A stretch of 46,535 nt of DNA from positions 1 to 46,535 of the forward strand of contig JAZRNY010000005.1 of the NCBI GenBank assembly GCA_045648445.1, written 5' to 3'. A program made the position numbers and the translations under genes. The notes under the pieces were generated by a model, which was not told where the DNA came from, ran no database searches, and was given only the letters and a program-made list of their open reading frames with translations. Below are positions 42,301-46,535 of this stretch, in pieces; within the stretch, counting starts at the first letter, position 1, and every line of letters begins with the position of its first letter. This stretch comes from SIG607 sp045648445. GTDB taxonomy: Bacteria > Bacillota > Clostridia > Oscillospirales > Acutalibacteraceae.

Positions 42301-44678
42301 TTAAGGAATTTAATTCTACCTTCAGTTTTACGGTCATAAAAATGCAGACAAGATGCACCAACCTTGGCTTCACTTGAAAACTTCATTTTAATGCCCTCAC
42401 CGCCAAAACGGTAGTCAACGTTATTGGTCATAGTAGAAGATGTGTAATTATCAAAACTATGATATAAATAAACGTCCTCTTTTTCGGTTTCAAAAGCAAA
42501 ACTTACTGTATCACCGTCTGCTTTTACAACGTAGTCACTAACGTCAATAGTGGTGATTTCACTATTTGTTGCTGCGGTTGTGATTTTTTCTTTATTAGCG
42601 GGAGCATTATTATAGGTTACGGTATTTTCGTCAAAATTATCAGTACCGTAAACAGAAAACTCTATTTTTTTATCATCGTATCTGTTAAGCACAAGATATG
42701 CTTTTGTTACGTTTTTAAAACCGCCTTCGTTTTTAAAACTCAAAAGACCTCTATTATGGTCAGTTTCCTTATTTACTACAGTTAAAGTACCATCGCTACC
42801 ATAGTTTTTGTCGGGTTCTTTAGAAGAAACGTAGGTATCGGCATAAACCGAAAGTAATTTATCACCGCTTATGGTAAATACCTTTGAAAAGGCGGTTTTT
42901 AATTCTACGCCGTCTTTAGCCTTGGTGTTTTCACCTATCAAAACCTCGTAAGAAGAGCCGTTGATAACGGAAGGAGAAGTAAATTCAAAGGTAGTTGCGC
43001 CGTGAAGCACGTTCCAAGTACCTGCCATTTCCTTTCCGTCGGCAAGACGTATAATCTTAACGTTAGCCTTTACGCTTTCAATATCCATAGCGCGTGAGAA
43101 CTTAATTCTTACAGGTTCTTCTAAAGCATCAAAAACTACGTTGCTCTGAGGAGTTACCCACATAACTTCGGGGGATTCTTCTCTGTAAGCGGCTCTAACG
43201 TGGTTATCAAGCCAAGTCCATATTTCATTAAACTGTTCAATCTGCTTAACGTTATCATATCCGTAAGCAGGATTGTGTCCAAGACCCTCTGGAATAAGGA
43301 AGTCGGACTCGATTTCGGGGTGGTTATCTAAATAATTTTTTGCGGCTGCAATATGGGAATTATTGCTACCCATAGTGTCTTCCGTACCGATAGAAGAAGC
43401 AAACGGCACCGCGTCTTCAGTAATAAGAAGTTCTCGGTTTACACCTATACCGGTACCCGCACCTGCATAAGCAACTGTAATAAGGCTTGAGATTTTTTCG
43501 TTAGTACCCTCGTAATAAAGCCAAGGCTGTTCACCCTGATATGCTTTAGGGTCTTTACCCTCGGGAACGTGAATACCAAAGTCTTTGATTTCGCCCATTT
43601 CTTCGTGCTTTGTGTTAGCAAGAATTGCAGGACCCGTACAGCTCTTTGAAAAGCCCCAAGCGGCAATATAATCAGCGTCGTAACCGTAAGTGCTTTCCAA
43701 ATATCTAATTCTTCTGATAGCGGCAGAGTGAACCGCATTTGAATTTCTCTGTTCATAAGAATAAGAAGAAAATGGTGCAAGAGTATAATTACCGAAATAG
43801 GCATAATGGTCGGTTCTTGACATAGGGATATACTCGTGGTCGTAAATTACACCTGCATAACCCTGTAAAAGCGCAGTAGTAAAGTACGGACGAACAGCAC
43901 TTCTTAAAGAGCCTGTTCTTTCTTCCGAAGAAGAAGCCAAAGCAAATACGGGAACGGTATCCTTTGGATTAGAGGGATAAACTATATCCATTCTCAAATC
44001 AAAGTCAACGGGACTGCCGTCCTTTTTAATCATATCGTCTATAGTTTCGGCATAGGGTAAATCGTTTTTGTTTGCATCCTTATATAAGCCGTCGGGACCT
44101 GCATAAAAATTATTCCAAAGCCACACGGCATACTCGTTTGTTCCGTTAATGCCCATTGTATCAAGAGAATAGAAATAAACTTCCCTTTCAATTCTGCAAC
44201 CGGAAGGAACAACGTACATATTGTTATATGTTGTTCTAACGTATCCGAAATCATACTTTTTAGACAAAAAATTACCTGTAAATAACTTATGAACACTCCA
44301 AGAAAATTCGTTGCCCTTTGCTTTGGGGTTATTCATATAGTCAAGCACTGTGACGCTGTAACCGTCAGCAAGAAAATCTTCGATAATTTCTTCGTCGCTG
44401 TCGGTACCAAGTCTTTCTTCGTTATGTCCTACAACGTACAAAAGCGCAACGCCGTTAGGAGTAACGCCGTCACGGTAAAATGTAGAAATATTAACGGGAA
44501 TACCAAGATGACCTTCGTTTTCTAACTCTACATTACCTTTTAAATCGGCAGAAAATTTTTTTCTTAAAAGCATTATAGTTTCACCCACTTCTTGCGCACT
44601 TACACCTAAATTGCAAATTGCCGCAAAAGTGGAAAACAACATTATTAAAGTTAGAAAAAACGACACTATTTTTTTCAC
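39393..44678 (-). CDS. Giant secreted dockerin protein with alpha/beta-hydrolase-like domain, copy 2
   Basis: 1761 residues, paralogue of the protein at 32066-37375 over its whole length and with the same module order. The nucleophile elbow reads GFSKSC instead of GFSKSG but keeps the serine; GTED and GLGHNPAYG supply acid and histidine. The C-terminus is a type I dockerin (GDANGDGKVDAVDLAVLKLYLAGL then DCNNDDKIDAVDLAILKL). I start at the GTG at 44678: it is six bases after AGGTG and the N-terminus (KKIVSFFLTLIML) then aligns with copy 1; an ATG at 44684 sits too close to that ribosome site. Many DNA stretches are identical to copy 1, e.g. near 42840 and 35540, showing duplication. Confidence 0.9.
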   Translation of the reverse strand: MKKIVSFFLTLIMLFSTFAAICNLGVSAQEVGETIMLLRKKFSADLKGNVELENEGHLGIPVNISTFYRDGVTPNGVALLYVVGHNEERLGTDSDEEIIEDFLADGYSVTVLDYMNNPKAKGNEFSWSVHKLFTGNFLSKKYDFGYVRTTYNNMYVVPSGCRIEREVYFYSLDTMGINGTNEYAVWLWNNFYAGPDGLYKDANKNDLPYAETIDDMIKKDGSPVDFDLRMDIVYPSNPKDTVPVFALASSSEERTGSLRSAVRPYFTTALLQGYAGVIYDHEYIPMSRTDHYAYFGNYTLAPFSSYSYEQRNSNAVHSAAIRRIRYLESTYGYDADYIAAWGFSKSCTGPAILANTKHEEMGEIKDFGIHVPEGKDPKAYQGEQPWLYYEGTNEKISSLITVAYAGAGTGIGVNRELLITEDAVPFASSIGTEDTMGSNNSHIAAAKNYLDNHPEIESDFLIPEGLGHNPAYGYDNVKQIEQFNEIWTWLDNHVRAAYREESPEVMWVTPQSNVVFDALEEPVRIKFSRAMDIESVKANVKIIRLADGKEMAGTWNVLHGATTFEFTSPSVINGSSYEVLIGENTKAKDGVELKTAFSKVFTISGDKLLSVYADTYVSSKEPDKNYGSDGTLTVVNKETDHNRGLLSFKNEGGFKNVTKAYLVLNRYDDKKIEFSVYGTDNFDENTVTYNNAPANKEKITTAATNSEITTIDVSDYVVKADGDTVSFAFETEKEDVYLYHSFDNYTSSTMTNNVDYRFGGEGIKMKFSSEAKVGASCLHFYDRKTEGRIKFLKSFGTEKLTSDLLGKTAKASFWVKTENTSTVDVAVYEYAAYTGIHKQSFAVKPGEWTFIEYLVKIDQAMIDGNNRAVTIVPPGTGDFWLDDFKCELATGTVTLATKEYSGEKQKVSANLVLYAPEIKEFSGEAKTVAAGESADTILNGENYVSGYKNENTNDTVKGYIKFPIEEFDANSDSVSLKLKATSSGTSQFSVYGVLADDSRFAENFTKGITWNTAYANQIEGNGVDENKTVFIGKKTVTGSENFEFDVKDYVKTMKDLGYKAVTFIVVQDTCGGLISKVTFENMEKYWDYSVSSTLPAENVTVAKDPTNANNSVLYIKKNGTIADPNSYQQNVYLTGLIKPDNIFEESDIGKIFKVSFKFYAEGPSDTVGNYCALGVVGAQSPGVSHTGVTRTVSSTKTGVWNTVTFTINVNESILGDKATALAIGSGWSATGLYVDDIIVEEISGDLQIEMDFTPGTVDFEGMTTYDKIELVNPDNVYGVTTDPVDANNKVFYYERDHYYYSVSFMGLITPTNKFTAADVGKKYTVTFRQFNVNAGGTAGIAATIDNPKQEQYFLNSKMTIDRYVDGKLNNTDAGVYGLSSETWHNVRFEIEVTEEMIGLGSTIVLSSNNSTTKIYVDDITVTVEGGSSEDSVSPTLNFVKSGEEEISNVSLVALVSGKDKNAISTVPNATFDIKKSSKGGESGLAKTYVSFDNSIFNHIMKGTFKFDVEAPVSGSTLKLYALTSATDINKLTWNNAYGNNTVSVGMKSGSVIGGSEIATITLTDETSYSVDVSEEVITLEADDKIMFVLAADDGVQSHKVNNFKLDIAGVIYTDTNELPTLDAKDGVLSLKSPYRVDYGIKKVEFFIDGKTAIGEATVNGQITKISPVISAGTHSAYAVVTYADGKTVQSSTIDFTVEDQIKILRGDANGDGKVDAVDLAVLKLYLAGLNDDVKYADCNNDDKIDAVDLAILKLILAGIEK

Positions 44679-44752
44679 TTTCATCACCTTTTTTTCATAA
44701 TACTAAAGCCCGATACTAAAACGCCTTTAAAAATTTATGTAGGCTTTAAATA

Positions 44753-44781
44753 ATTATATCATAAGTTGATATTTATTACAA
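44753..44781 (-). promoter_or_regulatory. Promoter of giant gene 2
   Basis: On the minus strand: TTGTAA, 17 bases, TATAAT. The leader of about 65 bases is longer than that of copy 1 and holds an AAGCC/GGGCTT pair. Confidence 0.6.
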
Positions 44782-44854
44782 TCATAATTTTCACCATATT
44801 TTCATTACAAAAACCAACTTTTTGCTTTTTTTATGTGCATATTTGCAATATATA

Positions 44855-44882
44855 AGAAACATCCACGTACGTGGATGTTTCT
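44855..44882. repeat. Perfect 28-bp loopless palindrome
   Basis: AGAAACATCCACGT followed directly by its exact reverse complement. It lies between the promoter of giant gene 2 and the dockerin remnant. It may terminate the remnant's old transcript (the T run is poor) or be a protein-binding site. Confidence 0.7.
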
Positions 44883-44892
44883 GCTGATTTAT

Positions 44893-45288
44893 TTAATTTT
44901 CAATACCTGCAAGAATAAGTTTTAGTATTGCAAGGTCAACTGCGTCAAAACTTTTTGCATTTGCGTTTATAAAAAGATATTTACCGTCAAACGTAACCTT
45001 TTCAGTGGTAAGTGTGCCTTTATCGCAAGCGTCGTTTTCGGGTCCTAAAAAGATCGAAAATGCGCCAAGCATAACCGATTCATAGGCAACGGCATCGAGG
45101 TTATAAAGTGTAGGAGTCATTTTAACGTCGGGGTCAGGTATATCAAGATTATCTTCCCTTGCCCATTTTACGGTATTCTTAAGGTTAACGCCTTTAATAA
45201 GGTCGTCGCATTCACTATTACTGCGGGCTCTTGCACTCCAAGCACTTCTAATACTATATACCCATTTATCATTTGTATATGTATCCAT
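44893..45288 (-). pseudogene. Remnant of a third dockerin gene (glycosidase-like fragment joined to dockerin tail)
   Basis: A 131-codon frame. Its last 17 residues, DAVDLAILKLILAGIEN, and the DNA from 44893 to about 44946 match the end of giant gene 2. The first 114 residues (LYNLDAVAYESVMLGAFSIFLGP, VTFDGKYLFINANAK) resemble a piece of a GH32/43-type glycosidase, ending in a beta-domain strand. The join (AKSF/DAVDL) falls in mid-domain on both sides, so an internal deletion has fused them. No signal peptide and no good ribosome site. Confidence 0.75.
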
Positions 45289-45299
45289 TATTTAAATAA

Positions 45300-45497
45300 A
45301 TTACAGGCTACACCTATTCGCAATATTTAACGGCAAAAAAATCAAACTACGCCTGCGCCATAATGCGCGAAAAGAATTTAACCCTTACCGACGTAGCCAT
45401 TTCTTCGGGTTTTTCTTCCTTTGACACCCTTTCACGCGCCTTTAAACAAAATTTTAATCAAACTCCAAAAGAATACAGAAAAAGACTATCGCTTTAA
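45300..45497 (+). pseudogene. 5'-truncated AraC-family regulator remnant
   Basis: About 64 codons with no start, preceded by an in-frame TAA. It reads the last part of an AraC DNA-binding domain: YSQYLTAKKSNYACAIMRE, LTDVAISSGFSSFDTLSRAF and FNQTPKEYRKRL before a stop. The sensor domain and first helix-turn-helix are missing. It abuts the start of the dockerin remnant head to head, so one rearrangement probably removed both 5' ends. Confidence 0.78.
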
Positions 45498-45576
45498 CAA
45501 TTATTAATCAGGTATACTGTAAAACAGACTTGAAATTATAACAAAAATATATTAAACTTAAAACGAGGTGACGGCT

Positions 45577-46380
45577 ATGCCTGTATACAAGCGTTTATGT
45601 TTAGATGAACGAGTTAGAAACTATCTTCCGATTTTTCTTCATTCATACAGTTCTAATTTCAATCAACCTAATACTGATTATCCAAAGGGTGTTTTTATTC
45701 ATCACCTTATATTAACTCTTGACGGCGAAGGCAAAGCAGAAATCGACGGTAAAACGGTCATCCTAAAAAAAGGCAGTATTTTTTTCTACAGGGCAGATAT
45801 TCCTATTTCTTATTACGGAACATCCTTCCCTTTTACCACCTGTTTTTTAACATTTCAAGGCAGCGCCGCTTTGCAACTTTTAGATTTCTATTCATTTCCT
45901 AATTTTCTTATTATTGATAACAGTAAACTTGCAAAACAACTTCAAGATATATGCATTGCTGCAGATAACGGCACACGAGAAGAACTCCTTTCCAGCCGTG
46001 TTTATACACTTATAAACGATATTGGACTTTTTATAAACGCTGATACTCTGCCACGCAGTCTTGAAAAAGCAATATCTTATATCAGAAACAACTATTACAA
46101 AGATATTTCCATAAGCGATATTTCAAAACACGCATGTATTTCGGAATCTTTGCTTTTTAAAAATTTTAAAAAATTTTTAAAGGTTTCTCCTAATGGGTTT
46201 ATAAATCAAATACGTATCGATTGGGCTAAACATTTTTTAGAAACTGCGCCCAATATGACAATTGCCGAAATCAGTAAAATCATTGGATTTAATTGTCCCA
46301 GTTATTTTATTGAAACGTTTAAAAAGCAAGAAAACATAACCCCTCTTCAGTACAAAAAATACATAAACAAAATTAAATAA
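45577..46380 (+). CDS. AraC family transcriptional regulator
   Basis: 267 residues. N-terminal cupin-like sensor (FIHHLILTLDGEGKAEIDGKT, LKKGSIFFYRADIPISYYG), then the two-helix-turn-helix AraC domain (about 168-267): ISDISKHACISESLLFKNFKKFLKVSP and IAEISKIIGFNCPSYFIETFKKQENITPLQYKK. The ATG at 45577 is six bases after GAGGTG; a GTG upstream overlaps that ribosome site. It may regulate the dockerin genes or a sugar operon beyond the window; the neighbouring remnants suggest the locus once held more target genes. Confidence 0.88.
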   Translation: MPVYKRLCLDERVRNYLPIFLHSYSSNFNQPNTDYPKGVFIHHLILTLDGEGKAEIDGKTVILKKGSIFFYRADIPISYYGTSFPFTTCFLTFQGSAALQLLDFYSFPNFLIIDNSKLAKQLQDICIAADNGTREELLSSRVYTLINDIGLFINADTLPRSLEKAISYIRNNYYKDISISDISKHACISESLLFKNFKKFLKVSPNGFINQIRIDWAKHFLETAPNMTIAEISKIIGFNCPSYFIETFKKQENITPLQYKKYINKIK

Positions 46381-46535
46381 ACAAAAGCCGCGCAGTTTCG
46401 GGAGTTGTTCTTAGGGACAAATAGGTTTTTCAGATAAATTTGTACGCTTTCTTGTTTTGAAAACTTGTAAGACACAAAGTATTACTGCGTTTTCGCAACT
46501 TCAAAATCGAAACAAATTTATTCTTACAAAACTGC
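46381..46535. other. Unassigned sequence at the window end
   Basis: 155 bases after the last AraC gene. I see no clear terminator, gene start or repeat here. Confidence 0.4.

Overview
AT-rich chromosomal DNA of a Gram-positive, probably anaerobic gut or rumen Clostridia-type bacterium. The evidence is a Rex redox repressor, a T-box before pheST, ireB and ricT, a glpP antiterminator, a small 2[4Fe-4S] ferredoxin, sigma-A promoters with near-consensus boxes and 17-base spacers, strong AGGAGG ribosome sites, and two huge secreted proteins ending in type I dockerins. Codon use is standard. I saw no phage, CRISPR array or complete insertion sequence. The species cannot be named from this window.

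Layout. 1-8385 is housekeeping: serS (-), a small lipoprotein (-), rex with DUF421 and DUF4363 membrane genes (+), a DUF436 gene (-), a phenylalanine-type T-box, pheS-pheT and ireB. 8435-12117 is an RNA and translation quality operon: yhaM-type exonuclease, a DUF1858 protein, trmK and rqcH. 12114-15260 holds a tyrosine-kinase modulator, kinase and PHP phosphatase cassette without polysaccharide genes, followed by pgeF. 15331-17975 is a polar amino acid ABC transporter operon ending in a TrpR-like YerC/YecD regulator. 17982-19580 holds a two-helix membrane protein (-), a candidate structured RNA with its own promoter and terminator (-), and a DUF4160/DUF2442-HTH toxin-antitoxin-like pair whose promoter contains a perfect-arm operator.

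19581-26725 is mostly minus-strand core genes: fba, ferredoxin, ricT-holB-trpS, a glycosyltransferase, glpP-mgtC and mscL. 26853-27699 is an EamA-type transporter broken by an 8-T run. 27746-31409 is a sugar oxidoreductase plus two TIM-barrel isomerase genes, divergent from an AraC regulator, and is followed by a LOG-family gene.

32066-45507 is the accessory part. Two paralogous proteins of about 1,765 residues (signal peptide, alpha/beta-hydrolase-like domain, Ig-like, DNRLRE-like and jelly-roll modules, dockerin) point the same way. Between them lie an XRE regulator divergent from a one-helix GGDEF protein, an odd tRNA-Ala(CGC), and two copies of an unusual palindromic array made of a repeated 9-base tag plus individual mini-hairpins. 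Beyond the second giant gene are the remnant of a third dockerin gene and a headless AraC gene joined head to head, then an intact AraC regulator.

The items most worth following up are the two tag/hairpin arrays, the candidate 6S-like RNA, the unclassified esterase-like domain of the dockerin proteins, and several palindromic operators that sit inside recognisable promoters.
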